Positions 1 to 8,950 are shown, numbered from the stretch's first letter. The stretch is 64,000 bases of DNA from Acidobacteriota bacterium (GCA_022826195.1 JAJDVI010000001.1:62001-126000); one strand, 5' to 3'. Program-made: numbers and translations. The notes: generated from the sequence alone by a model not told the origin.

Positions 1-65
1 CGCCACTCCGCCGGCACGCGCGCGGCGTCACCGGTCAGGGCTCGCATTTGATCCGAGCCCCTCGC

Positions 66-92
66 TGCACCACAATGGTGCATCATGGTGCA
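66..92 (+). promoter_or_regulatory. Putative operator of the RHH gene (three half-sites)
   Basis: Three copies of a 7-bp half-site are seen at 66-72 (TGCACCA), 76-82 (TGGTGCA) and 86-92 (TGGTGCA). Each starts exactly 10 bp after the previous one. The first two form a perfect inverted repeat around CAA, and the last overlaps the ATG of the downstream ribbon-helix-helix gene. Such proteins commonly bind one-helical-turn repeats in their own promoters, so autorepression is inferred. Confidence 0.5.
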
Positions 93-306
93 GAAGGGCG
101 GGGGATCCAGCCGCGAGCCGGCGGTCCGCCGGGTGTCGGTCTCCTTCGACGCCGCCGACTACGAGGAACTCCGGAAGATCGCCGCCGAGAAGCGGGTCTC
201 GCTCGCGTGGGTGGTCCGCGACGCGGTCGCCGCCTACATCTTCCGCCGGGGTCCCCTCTTCCGGCAGCCGCCCCCCTCCCGGCCCGCCCGGAGGACTCCG
301 GAATGA
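85..306 (+). CDS. Small ribbon-helix-helix (CopG/MetJ-like) DNA-binding protein
   Basis: The 73-residue basic protein has the ribbon-helix-helix layout. A short strand (VRRVSVSFDAADYEEL, about residues 15-30) is followed by two helices ending in VVRDAVAAYI at about 47-56, and then a Pro/Arg-rich tail. Such proteins are dimeric repressors, often the antitoxin of a toxin pair, but no toxin gene follows: the next gene is rmuC, 67 bp downstream. The ATG at 85 sits inside a repeated half-site that looks like its own operator. The domain is a fairly safe call; the target is inferred from the repeat. It could also be an orphan antitoxin whose partner lies before the window. Confidence 0.6.
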   Translation: MVQKGGGSSREPAVRRVSVSFDAADYEELRKIAAEKRVSLAWVVRDAVAAYIFRRGPLFRQPPPSRPARRTPE

Positions 307-373
307 GGCCCGCCGCTTTCTCCCGATCGCCGGCCGCCGGGGGTGTCACGTTCTGGCGTACCCGCCCCGGAGA

Positions 374-1588
374 ATGCGTCCCATGACGACCTCCACCCTC
401 CTCTTTGCCCTGTTCGCACTGGCCCTGGGCATTGCCGCCTACGTCGTCGGCCTGCGGGCCGGCGAGCGCACCGGCCGCCGGCAGACCCACTCGGACCTCA
501 GGGACATCGCGCGCGCCGCGGCCACCGAGAGCAACCAGCAGGCCCGGGAGGCCTACGAACACGCGACCGGACAGGCCGTCGAACGCCTGGAGGCGGCGGC
601 GCGCTCGGACCGGGAACTCGGCCAGGCGAAGTTCGCCGAGACCGCGGGACCGCTGCGCGAGTCGCTCGCCAAGGTCGAGGGCCTCGCGCGGGAGCTGGAG
701 CAGAAACGCGCTGAAGACCGCGGCGCCCTTCAAAAGGTAGCGGAACGCCTTGCCAGCCAGGTCGAAGACGTTCGGGACAGCAGTCGCTCGCTGCGTGAGG
801 CGCTGAAGGGGGACAAGCAGGCCCGTGGCAAATGGGGCGAGATCCAGCTCCAGAACCTGATCGAGTCGGTGGGGCTCACGAGCCACGCCGACTTCAGGAC
901 CCAGAAGGGGACAAATGGCGCACGGCCCGACCTGCTGCTCCAGTTGCCGGGCGGGGCGCGCCTGCCCGTGGACTCCAAGGTTCCGATGGACGACTACCTG
1001 ACGGCCACCGAGGTGGAGTCACCCGAGCTCCAGGACGCGGCGCTCGCGAAGCACGCAAAGCGGGTCAAGGCGCACACGGAGGAGCTTTCCCGTAGGAGCT
1101 ATCCGACCAAGCTCGGCGGCGGCCCGCCGTTCACGGTGATGTTCCTGCCGTTCGAATCGCTCCTCTCGGAAGCCATCCGCCACGAACCGGACCTCCTCCC
1201 GTTCGCGGCGAAGCGCAACGTGGTCCTCGCCACCCCCCACACTCTGATGGGACTTCTCTGGAGCGTCGCCGCGATGTGGCGGAGCGAGACCAGCACCCGG
1301 AACGCCGAGGAAATGAAGAAGGCCGGTCTCGAACTCGAGAAGCGTCTCGAGATCTTCCTGGGTCACTTCGCGGACGTGGGGAGCCAGCTCGCCCGGACGA
1401 ACGCCGTCTACAACGCCGCCGCGGGGTCCGCCGAGTCGCGTCTCACGCCGCACCTGCGGAAACTCCGCGAACTGGGCGGCCAGCCGGAGGAGACGGGCGA
1501 GGACCGGCTTCCGAAACCCGTCGAGGTAGCGCCGCGCCGGCTCTTCGGCGGCGAAGTGGACGTGGTCGCCGAGCGGGAACTGCTGTAG
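374..1588 (+). CDS. rmuC: DNA recombination protein RmuC
   Basis: The 404-residue protein has one N-terminal membrane segment (about residues 5-25), an Ala/Glu/Arg-rich coiled-coil region to about 150, and then the RmuC nuclease-like domain. The domain shows the family blocks GKWGEIQLQNLIE, RPDLLLQLPGG and PVDSKVPMDDYL. RmuC is a membrane-anchored protein that limits inversions between short inverted repeats, and its fold is related to restriction endonucleases. Length is normal for the family. The ATG at 374 is used; a second ATG three codons later (383) would give an equally good membrane anchor. It is apparently monocistronic. Confidence 0.93.
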   Translation: MRPMTTSTLLFALFALALGIAAYVVGLRAGERTGRRQTHSDLRDIARAAATESNQQAREAYEHATGQAVERLEAAARSDRELGQAKFAETAGPLRESLAKVEGLARELEQKRAEDRGALQKVAERLASQVEDVRDSSRSLREALKGDKQARGKWGEIQLQNLIESVGLTSHADFRTQKGTNGARPDLLLQLPGGARLPVDSKVPMDDYLTATEVESPELQDAALAKHAKRVKAHTEELSRRSYPTKLGGGPPFTVMFLPFESLLSEAIRHEPDLLPFAAKRNVVLATPHTLMGLLWSVAAMWRSETSTRNAEEMKKAGLELEKRLEIFLGHFADVGSQLARTNAVYNAAAGSAESRLTPHLRKLRELGGQPEETGEDRLPKPVEVAPRRLFGGEVDVVAERELL

Positions 1589-1640
1589 GCCACCGGGAGG
1601 GGTGACGCCTTTTGGCGTATTCCCCGCCGATCATGGCCGC

Positions 1641-1769
1641 ATGACCCTCCTCGCCCTCCTTCTCGCGGCCCTGACGGCAGTCCTGGTCCCCGGCGGCCTC
1701 TATCTGGCCACCGTGGACGCGCCGAGTTCGTCTCCGGCACGCCGCCGCCCCGCGCCAAGTACCCGCTAG
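1641..1769 (+). CDS. Possible 42-residue membrane or secreted peptide
   Basis: A short frame encodes a hydrophobic N-terminal half (MTLLALLLAALTAVLVPGG) and a Ser/Pro/Arg-rich tail. I recognise no family. The sequence just before it resembles the sequence just before rmuC (shared TTYTGGCGTA and GC-rich flanks), which hints at common regulation. It could equally be chance, because GC-rich intergenic DNA often stays open. Apart from this frame I see nothing in 1589-1878. Confidence 0.22.
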   Translation: MTLLALLLAALTAVLVPGGLYLATVDAPSSSPARRRPAPSTR

Positions 1770-1878
1770 CCCGTCAGCCTGACCGTCGAGCGCGGCAACC
1801 CCCGCGCCGGAGGGGCGCCGGCCTGAAACCGGGGCCCCGCGCAAACCCGAACCGGGCCCCGCCAAACGGGAAAGCGCC

Positions 1879-4500
1879 TCACCAGGGGTTCGGGGTGAGC
1901 TCGGGAAGCACGACCGCGGGCCGGGTCGTCTTGAAGAAGATGAGCACGTCGTACCACCGGGCCAGCGGGGTCGCGCGCCAGTAGCTCTCGGGGGCGTCAG
2001 GGTTGTAGTGGGTGTGGATGTAGCGGAACGGCCGAACGTCGCCGAGCCAGGAACTGGCGGGCGAGGCCGGTTCCCAGGACCGCAGGTCGAGTACCAGGCG
2101 GGGCGCGGAAGCGCGCGCGAGGTAGTACTCGAACGAGTGGGGAATTGGAGGACTCAGGTCATGCACCGTTTGCGGAAGAAACTCCGATCCGCGGCGCGTG
2201 TGGGCGGTGAACTGCCCGCTCTCGTGGCCGAAGGCGACGCTGAGCAGATCGTCCCCGAACATTTCGTGCAGGTGAAACCCCGCGGCGGCGGGATCGCGCG
2301 CGAAATGGAAGTTGTGGGCCCAGAGGACCAGGCCGCCGCCCGGCCCGATCCGCCCATTGATCCAGGCGATGTTCTCGGCCATGGACTCCGAACGCGACTG
2401 CTCGCGCGCGATCATCAGGTGGTACTGGACCGCCACCCGCTGGCTCTGGAGCGCCACCGCGAAGGCATCCTCATCGGAGGCCGATTCGTATTCCTGCCGG
2501 TTCGCGACGAGGTGTTCGCGCACCGCCTCGAGCGACGCGCCGCACGCGGACCGATAGATCTCGGTCTGATCCGCGTATCGCGAATCCGGGAACCGTCCCC
2601 TGTAGTCGTTGGCGAAGGTCTCGAGACAGTTGAGGTCCGCCTCCACCGACGCCGCCCGTTCAGGGTCCACCGAACGCAGGTACTCGCGGACGTTCTGGAG
2701 CGCCAGACCTGGAAACTGCATGTCGAAGCCATGGAATTCCAGGCTTCCGCCCTCCTCGTTGTAGGCCCGCATCCACTCGATCAGTTCGAGCATGGACTCG
2801 GATCGCCACACCCAGAAGTACATTCCGGCAAGCAGCTTGCGCGGGTCTCCCTCGCCGGTCTGCAGGTAGCGGTTGAGAAGGCGTGTCTCCGGCCAGGTGG
2901 CCGCCAGCGCGAACGTATCGAAACCCCTCTCTTCCACGAGGAATCGAAAGACCCGGGCCTTCATCTGGTGGAAGTCCCGGGTGCCGTAGGTGTTCTCGCC
3001 GAGGGCGACGATACGGGAATCGCCGACCACGTCCCCGACGCCGGCGAGATCGTGGTTCGGGAGGGAGAAGTGAGAGCCGTGGAAAGGGACGGCGTTGGTC
3101 TCGATCCACTCCTCGGCTGCCGCCGGGTCCGGGACCGGCGTCGGGGCCGGCACCACCGTGGGCAGCACCGCGGTCGCCCGGGTGGACTCGAAGTGGATGA
3201 TCACGTCGTACCACTCTCGGAGCGGGGTGTCGTGCCAGTACTCACCGGGCTGGTCGGGGTCGTAGACGGCGCCGATGCCGCGGAACGGGCGGGTTTCGGC
3301 GAGCCACTCGTTTCCCGGCGAGATCGCGCCCAGGGCCCGGAGATCCAGGACGAACCGGGGCGCCGCAGCCCTGTCCAGGAAGCTCTCGAAGGAGCCTTCG
3401 ACCGGTTCGTCGAGTTCATGCGCGTCCAGTCCCCGGTACTGTCCGCCGCTCCGGGTAATCGCGGTGAAGCCGCCGCGGGCGTGGCTGAAGCCGACCACCA
3501 CCATGTCGTCCCCGAAGGTCTGCCGCATGAAGTGCCCCTGGGCGCCCTCCTGGGTGGAGACGTGGTAGTTGTGGGCCCAGAGGACCATCCGGCCGTCGGG
3601 CCCGATCCGGTCGCTGATCCAGCCGACGTTTTCCGCCATGGACTCGTCGCGACTCTGCGCGCGGGTTATGTGGAGGTGGTACTGAAGCGCGACCCGCAGG
3701 CTTTGGAGGGCGACCTCGAAGGCATCCGTGCCCGAGGCGGCCTCATACAGCGGCCGCCTCAGAAGCAACAGCCCGCGGACGTCCTCCAGGGAAGCGGCGC
3801 AGTCTCTTTGATAGGCGACGGACTGGGCGTCGTAGCTCCGAGCCGGAAACCGTCCCCTTTCGTCGTTCGCGAAAGCGTCGAGGCACTCGATCCGTTCGTT
3901 GACCGTGTCGAGCCGATCGGGATCCACCTCGCGGAAATAGGCGCGCACGTTCTCGAGCGCGAGGCGGGGGAACTGCATGTCGAAGCCGTGGAACCCGACG
4001 TCGCCGCCGGCTTCGTTGTGGGCGCGCATCCACTCGATCATCTCGAGCACCGACTCGGTCCGCCAGGTCCAGAAGAAGAGTCCCTGGAGCAGTTCCCTCG
4101 CGTCACCCTCGCCGGTGCGGACGTACCGGTCCAGCAGCCGGGCCTCCGGCCAGGTGGCTTCGATGCCGAAGGTGTTGAAACCCATCTCCTCCACCAGGAA
4201 GCGCAGCACGCGCGCCTTCATCTCGAAGAAGTCGCGAGCCCCGTGGGTGTTCTCCCCCAGGGAGACGATGCGGGCGTCCCCCACCAACTCCCTCATGAAC
4301 TCCAGACCCTGGTGGGGGAGCGAGAGGTGGGGGCCCTCGAACGGCTTGCCGTTGGCGTCGAGCCATTGCCGGACCGGGTCTGGCGGAACCGGGCGGCGTG
4401 GGATCGTGGACGGCGGCGCCACCGAATCCTCGCCACAACCGGCGGCGAGAAGCGATGCGCCCAGCAGGCCAACCAAAGGGCAGCGCGAGAATCTGCTCAT
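1879..4500 (-). CDS. Two-domain erythromycin-esterase-like lipoprotein
   Basis: The 873-residue protein begins with a lipoprotein signal (LLAAGC, Cys22) and holds two tandem erythromycin-esterase-family domains, about residues 40-440 and 460-873. Domain 1 has GENTHG (Glu83, His86), FGIEATWPE (Glu114) and WAHNYH, matching the EreB catalytic set Glu43, His46, Glu74, His285 and His288. Domain 2 has GENTYG and FALAATWPE, so the His46 and Glu74 equivalents are Tyr505 and Ala533, while WAHNFH is kept. Lys replaces the EreB Arg55 position in both. The second domain is probably catalytically dead. The ATG at 4500 gives the signal peptide. Environmental members are not necessarily macrolide esterases, and the substrate is unknown. 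It is divergent from the gene at 4777. Confidence 0.85.
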   Translation of the reverse strand: MSRFSRCPLVGLLGASLLAAGCGEDSVAPPSTIPRRPVPPDPVRQWLDANGKPFEGPHLSLPHQGLEFMRELVGDARIVSLGENTHGARDFFEMKARVLRFLVEEMGFNTFGIEATWPEARLLDRYVRTGEGDARELLQGLFFWTWRTESVLEMIEWMRAHNEAGGDVGFHGFDMQFPRLALENVRAYFREVDPDRLDTVNERIECLDAFANDERGRFPARSYDAQSVAYQRDCAASLEDVRGLLLLRRPLYEAASGTDAFEVALQSLRVALQYHLHITRAQSRDESMAENVGWISDRIGPDGRMVLWAHNYHVSTQEGAQGHFMRQTFGDDMVVVGFSHARGGFTAITRSGGQYRGLDAHELDEPVEGSFESFLDRAAAPRFVLDLRALGAISPGNEWLAETRPFRGIGAVYDPDQPGEYWHDTPLREWYDVIIHFESTRATAVLPTVVPAPTPVPDPAAAEEWIETNAVPFHGSHFSLPNHDLAGVGDVVGDSRIVALGENTYGTRDFHQMKARVFRFLVEERGFDTFALAATWPETRLLNRYLQTGEGDPRKLLAGMYFWVWRSESMLELIEWMRAYNEEGGSLEFHGFDMQFPGLALQNVREYLRSVDPERAASVEADLNCLETFANDYRGRFPDSRYADQTEIYRSACGASLEAVREHLVANRQEYESASDEDAFAVALQSQRVAVQYHLMIAREQSRSESMAENIAWINGRIGPGGGLVLWAHNFHFARDPAAAGFHLHEMFGDDLLSVAFGHESGQFTAHTRRGSEFLPQTVHDLSPPIPHSFEYYLARASAPRLVLDLRSWEPASPASSWLGDVRPFRYIHTHYNPDAPESYWRATPLARWYDVLIFFKTTRPAVVLPELTPNPW

Positions 4501-4776
4501 CGTCGAACACCTCCAACGAAGGCTCCGCGGAGTCCCGGCGAGGATCGCCTCGGCGTGATGCGGCTGCGGGACCAACGTCCGCCGGCGCATTCCCCGAACA
4601 ACTCCACCGTCCGGGAAGAGGCCAAGCAAGGGCGAGGCCACGAACACCCACCGGTCCGCCCAACCGCCGGCCGCCGGCGCGCAACCCCCGTTCCCGCCCT
4701 CCGGGGCGGCCGGTTCAGACCACGCCGATGACGTCCGCCTGATCGGACGCGATAGCCTCTCACCCGGGAGGGGCCC

Positions 4777-5640
4777 ATGAGACGCATCGCACTTCTCGCC
4801 TTGGCGCTGCTGCTTGCGCCGGCGACCGCACTCGCCACCTGGTCGGTGATCGCGGTGGACCGCAACTCCGGCCAGGTGATCGTCGCCTCGGCTACCTGCG
4901 TTCGCCAGTCGCGGTTCCCACCCCGGCCCGCGCGGGACCTGATGGACATCCAGGCCGTGATCGTGCCCGGAGTGGGGGTCGCCGCCTGCCAGGCCGGCGT
5001 GGACAACACCCGCGCGAACCAGATGCTCGTCTACGAGGAAATCCGGAAGGGAACCGATCCGGAGCGGATCATCGAACTCCTTCGCGAGCAGGAGAACCTC
5101 AAGGACGAACCGCAGATGGAGCGGCGGCAGTTCGGCATCCTGGATCTCCAGGGCCGCAGCGCCGGCTTCAACGGGAGCCGCAACAGCCCAGCGTCGCTCT
5201 ACGTGGCGGGCCAGGTCGGAGACGACATCTTCGTCCAGGTGCAGGGGAACATCCTCTTCGACGACGACGTGGCGGAGGATGCGGTGCTCGCGTTCATGCG
5301 GGCGAAGGGCACCCTGGCCGACCGGGTGATGGCCGCCATGGAGGGCGCGGACCGCGCCGGCGGCGACAAGCGATGCACCTGCGAGGAGGAACCGAAGCCC
5401 GCCGCGCCCTGCGACGGCAAGACCTCGCACGTCGCCTACATCGCCATCGCGAACCGGGACGACGCGCCGGGCCGGTCGCACAACGACGGCGACTACTACG
5501 CGTACCTCGCCGTCAGCGACGAGGACATCCAGCCCCACGAGAACGCCAACCCCGTCATCACCCTCCGGCTCCGCTACGACGCCTGGAAGGATGCGGGAAG
5601 CAAGCGCACCGGGATGCCGCCGTCCCTGATCCCCGAATGA
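4777..5640 (+). CDS. Secreted DUF1028 family protein
   Basis: The 287-residue protein has a signal peptide (hydrophobic core LLALALLLAPATALA) followed immediately by ATWSVIAVDRNSGQ, the characteristic start of DUF1028, a family with an Ntn-hydrolase-like fold and unknown substrate. The mature protein would start close to that strand. A good ribosome-binding site (GGGAGGGG) lies just before the ATG. The stop overlaps the next start as ATGA, so translation is probably coupled to the PQQ-like propeller gene. Family members are often annotated as putative amidase-like enzymes; no activity is claimed here. Confidence 0.8.
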   Translation: MRRIALLALALLLAPATALATWSVIAVDRNSGQVIVASATCVRQSRFPPRPARDLMDIQAVIVPGVGVAACQAGVDNTRANQMLVYEEIRKGTDPERIIELLREQENLKDEPQMERRQFGILDLQGRSAGFNGSRNSPASLYVAGQVGDDIFVQVQGNILFDDDVAEDAVLAFMRAKGTLADRVMAAMEGADRAGGDKRCTCEEEPKPAAPCDGKTSHVAYIAIANRDDAPGRSHNDGDYYAYLAVSDEDIQPHENANPVITLRLRYDAWKDAGSKRTGMPPSLIPE

Positions 5641-7097
5641 GACCGCCGCCGCTCGCGGCGCTCGCCGCCTTCGCTCTCCTCGCCGCCGCACCGGTACCGG
5701 GAGAGACGCCTCCAGCCGAAAACGAGGGCTCCGGCAACTGGCCCCGCTTCCGGGGGCCGCTCGCGAACCCCGTGGGCACCCACCCCGACCTGCCGGTCAC
5801 CTGGTCGAAGACCGAGAACGTCGAGTGGGCCGCCGCGGTCCCCGGGGTCGGCTGGTCGTCGCCGGTGGTCTGGGGGAACCGGATCTTCCTCACCGCGGCC
5901 ACCAGCCCCCAGGAAATGAAGGGACCGTCGCTCGGGACCGATTTCAGCAACAACTACATCGCCGAACTGCGCGCCCAGGGCCTTCCCGCCGAGGAGGTCA
6001 ACCGGCGCCTCTTCGCCCGCGACCGCGAGCTGCCCGAGGAAGTCGTGATTGCGCTCCATGTCTACTGTCTCGACCTCGAGACCGGGGCCCTGCTCTGGGA
6101 GCGGGAGGTCTACCGCGGGCAGCCGCTCGGCGGCCGGCACCGGAAGAACAGCTACGCCTCCGAGACGCCGGTGACCGACGGCACGAACGTCTATGCCTAC
6201 TTCACCCATCACGGGCTGTTCGCCTTCGACATGGAAGGGAATCCGGCGTGGGACACCCCGCTCGCGGCGCATCCGACCGTCCGTGACTTCGGCACCGGCG
6301 CCTCACCGGCGCTTCACGGAGACCGGCTCTACGTCCTGAACGACAACGAGGAGTCGGGTTTCCTCGCCGCTTTCGACAAGCGCAGCGGAACCGAGCTCTG
6401 GCGCACCCCGCGCGAGATCACCGAGCGGCGCAAGACCGGCTGGTCCACTCCCTTCGTCTGGGAGAACGAGGTCCGCAGCGAGATCGTGACCCTGGGTCCG
6501 GGCATCGTGATCAGCTACGACCTCGACGGGAATCCGCTCTGGCACATGAAGCGGATGGCGGGAGGCCCGATCCAGAGCCCCTTCGCGTGGGACGGGCGCC
6601 TGTTCCTCTCGGCCGGCGCTTCCGGAGGCCAGTACCGGCCGCTTGCCGCGATCGGTCCCGGAGGCTCGGGAGACATCACCCCGCCCGAAGGAACCGATTC
6701 GAACGAGCACGTTCTCTGGTACGACCGGCTCGCCGGCGGGACCTACCTTCCGACCCCGGTGATCTATGACGGAGCCCTCTACCTGTTGTATTCGCGAGGC
6801 ATCTTCGCCCGCTACGACGTGGATACGGGCGAACGCGTCTATCGCTCGCGCATCGCGGAGGGCGCCGCCGCCTTCACCGCCTCGCCGTGGGCCTACGGCG
6901 GATACGTGTTCGCGCTCGGGGAAGAGGGGGACACCTTCGTGATCGAGGCGGGCGACGAATACCGGCTGGCCGGCGTCAACGACCTGGGTGACTGGACCCT
7001 GGCCTCCCCGGCCATCGTGGGGGACCGCCTGCTGATCCGCACCCAGAACCACCTCTATTCCATTCGCGGGCCGGCGGACGCCGCGGAGCAGCCCTGA
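5637..7097 (+). CDS. Secreted PQQ-like beta-propeller protein
   Basis: The 486-residue protein has a signal peptide (residues 1-21) and then GNWPRFRGP, the usual opening of PQQ-like/BamB-like propellers. Repeated blades follow, with motifs such as WSSPVVWGNRIFLT, YCLDLETGALLWE and FDKRSGTELWRTP. The role is probably periplasmic and scaffolding; no dehydrogenase residues were identified. The ATG at 5637 overlaps the upstream TGA by 4 bp. The frame is open further upstream inside the preceding gene, but only this start gives a signal peptide. Confidence 0.82.
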   Translation: MRPPPLAALAAFALLAAAPVPGETPPAENEGSGNWPRFRGPLANPVGTHPDLPVTWSKTENVEWAAAVPGVGWSSPVVWGNRIFLTAATSPQEMKGPSLGTDFSNNYIAELRAQGLPAEEVNRRLFARDRELPEEVVIALHVYCLDLETGALLWEREVYRGQPLGGRHRKNSYASETPVTDGTNVYAYFTHHGLFAFDMEGNPAWDTPLAAHPTVRDFGTGASPALHGDRLYVLNDNEESGFLAAFDKRSGTELWRTPREITERRKTGWSTPFVWENEVRSEIVTLGPGIVISYDLDGNPLWHMKRMAGGPIQSPFAWDGRLFLSAGASGGQYRPLAAIGPGGSGDITPPEGTDSNEHVLWYDRLAGGTYLPTPVIYDGALYLLYSRGIFARYDVDTGERVYRSRIAEGAAAFTASPWAYGGYVFALGEEGDTFVIEAGDEYRLAGVNDLGDWTLASPAIVGDRLLIRTQNHLYSIRGPADAAEQP

Positions 7098-8044
7098 CGG
7101 CCGGGACAACCCGGCTTCAGCGCGGCCCCGGCGCCGCGCTCCTCTGCCTCGGGATCCTCCCCGGGTGCGGCGGTCCGGGGGCGTCCGAACCCTCTCCCGA
7201 GCCGCGCGTGCGCTTCGTCCTGCCGCTCGGCGGGGTTCCCGGCCGGGACTGGGTGATCAACAACTACGTGGACCGGGATCCAGGGGCCGGCGTCCGCGAT
7301 TACCAGGGGGGCCGCAGGAGCTACGACCGCCATCAGGGCACCGATTGGGACGTTCCCAACTTTCGCTGGATGGACCGCGGGTTCCCCGTCGTGGCGGCCG
7401 CGGAGGGACGGGTCACCGCCGTCCACGACGGGGAGTTCGACCGGAACGTCTCCTGCGGATTCCTCGGCATCCTGAAACCGCCGAACCTCGTCGAGCTGAC
7501 CCACGGGGACGGCACCCGTTCGCGCTACCTCCACCTCCGCCGGGGATCGGTCAGGGTCGCCGTCGGGCAGACCGTCGCGGCCGGCGAGCCGCTCGGGGCG
7601 GTCGGGAGTTCGGGCTGCTCCACGGCGCCGCACCTCCATTTCGAAGTGCGGGGTCCTGGCGGTGCGATCGTGGACCCCTTCCGGCCCAACCTCTGGACCG
7701 ATCCCCCGCCCTACGACACCCCGCTCGCCGTGATGGACCTGGTCGTCCGGAACGGGCCGATCGAGAGCGAGGACGGGCTGAAGGACCCGCCGCCGAACGC
7801 CGGGCGCATCGGCCCGGAACAGACCCTCGGCATCGGCCTCTCTCTCGCCGGAGGATCCGCCGGAGACCGGATTGCAGTGCGGCTCGAGGGCGCCGTCGAA
7901 CCGGAAGTCGTGACCTCCATCGTCCCCGGCGAACCGCCCCATCGCTACCGGTTCTGGAACCTGCCTCCCGCCCGGCATCGCGGGGTCCGTCGCATCGTGG
8001 TCCGCGCCGGCGGTGAGGTCCGGGCGAGCCACGAACTGCGCTGA
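7094..8044 (+). CDS. M23 (LytM-type) peptidase, probable lipoprotein with CTG start
   Basis: The LytM domain has the zinc ligands HxxxD (His42, Asp46 counted from the GTG at 7208), YLHL at 107-110 and HLH (142-144). This predicts a glycyl or peptidoglycan cross-link endopeptidase acting in the envelope. The first conventional start is the GTG at 7208, but the in-frame DNA before it encodes a basic segment, a hydrophobic core and LGILPGC, a plausible lipobox. The only start that includes this is CTG at 7094, which overlaps the preceding TGA (CTGA) and has GGAG 5 nt upstream. I therefore extend the gene there; if wrong, the gene is 7208-8044. It lies third in the DUF1028 and propeller operon. 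Confidence 0.75.
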   Translation: MTAGTTRLQRGPGAALLCLGILPGCGGPGASEPSPEPRVRFVLPLGGVPGRDWVINNYVDRDPGAGVRDYQGGRRSYDRHQGTDWDVPNFRWMDRGFPVVAAAEGRVTAVHDGEFDRNVSCGFLGILKPPNLVELTHGDGTRSRYLHLRRGSVRVAVGQTVAAGEPLGAVGSSGCSTAPHLHFEVRGPGGAIVDPFRPNLWTDPPPYDTPLAVMDLVVRNGPIESEDGLKDPPPNAGRIGPEQTLGIGLSLAGGSAGDRIAVRLEGAVEPEVVTSIVPGEPPHRYRFWNLPPARHRGVRRIVVRAGGEVRASHELR

Positions 8045-8185
8045 CCACCCTCCGGTGGCGCCGCTTCCGGGCCGCCGCCCGATGTTTGGGGTCTCCCTAT
8101 GAAGATCCCCACCACAACCCAAGTGTCGCGGAACCCAACCTGATCCCGCGCGACCACCGACCGCGCGCGGCCGGCGCCATGTCGA

Positions 8186-8485
8186 TCAGCGCGACTCGGT
8201 CCGGCCGGCCTCCCGGGCGAACCACACCGCCGCCTTCTTCAGAATCTCGACCTCCTCCTCGAGCCGGCGGATCTTCGCCCTGGCCTCGCGAAGCTCTCTC
8301 CGCTCGTCTTCGCTCCAGTCCCCGGACGCACCGTCTTCCGATCCGGCTGCCGCGACCCAGTTCCGAATGGCCTGCGCGCTCGGGTCGAACTCGCGGGACA
8401 ACTCTTCCGGGGTACGCCCGCTTCGCACCAGATCGATCATTTGGCGCCGGAACTCTTCCGGATAGCGGTGAAGCCTCTTGGTCAT
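8186..8485 (-). CDS. IS3-family transposase OrfA (helix-turn-helix subunit)
   Basis: The 99-residue protein begins MTKRLHRYPEEFRRQMIDLV and has the helix-turn-helix part (ELSREFDPSAQAIRNWVAAA) followed by the leucine-rich coiled coil (AKIRRLEEEVEILKKAAVWF) seen in IS3 OrfA. It would bind element ends and dimerise. The ATG at 8485 starts where the family starts, although the frame is open further upstream. No orfB follows it on this strand, so it is an orphan and probably non-functional. Confidence 0.7.
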   Translation of the reverse strand: MTKRLHRYPEEFRRQMIDLVRSGRTPEELSREFDPSAQAIRNWVAAAGSEDGASGDWSEDERRELREARAKIRRLEEEVEILKKAAVWFAREAGRTESR

Positions 8486-8950
8486 CGTCGGCCCGGCAAT
8501 GTTACCCCGATTTGGTGGCCAGTCAATCTTCTTGGGAACTGGGCTCCAGAGCCTCTTTCCGCATCGCCGTTTCGGGCGGCGGAGCCTCACGCGCGCCAAC
8601 CGGCGGTGCCGGCGAAGGTCCCGGATCGCGTCGGATCGTGCGGTCCGGCCAACGGGACGGGCGTTGGGTTGGTGGGCCATTTGCGAACCAACGCCTTGTG
8701 TAAACTACTGTGAAATTCGCGCACTGCCCTAGTGTCGCTTGGGGTTATTTGGGCAAGGAAGCGCTCCAGAAATGCAATGGATCCGTTTGGGTCGGGTACG
8801 CCGCGTCGGATCCTCCGCCCGGTCGAGCCGGGGCGCGATGCTGGAGACGATCGGCGCCGCGCCGTTCGCGGCCTCGATTCACGAGGCTTCGGAGGGTGGC
8901 CGGGGCTTGGCCCGACTTCCAGCAGGGTTTACGCGGCCTGCCTCCGCGGG
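8486..8950. other. Non-coding gap between two IS3 gene remnants
   Basis: I see no convincing gene in these 465 bp. A slightly AT-richer patch occurs around 8700-8755 (TTGTGTAAACTACTGTGAAA). The octamer AGTGTCGC in this patch recurs in the same orientation near 8111, on the other side of the orfA remnant, but is too short to call an element end. Confidence 0.4.

Noticed and set aside
1879-4500. A macrolide-resistance gene
   Set aside because: Membership in the erythromycin-esterase family does not show macrolide hydrolysis; environmental members are broad and this one is a lipoprotein fusion.
2008-4731. A 900-codon open frame antisense to the esterase-like gene
   Set aside because: It mirrors the codon pattern of the real gene, has no recognisable domain or signal, and the opposite strand has clear family motifs throughout.
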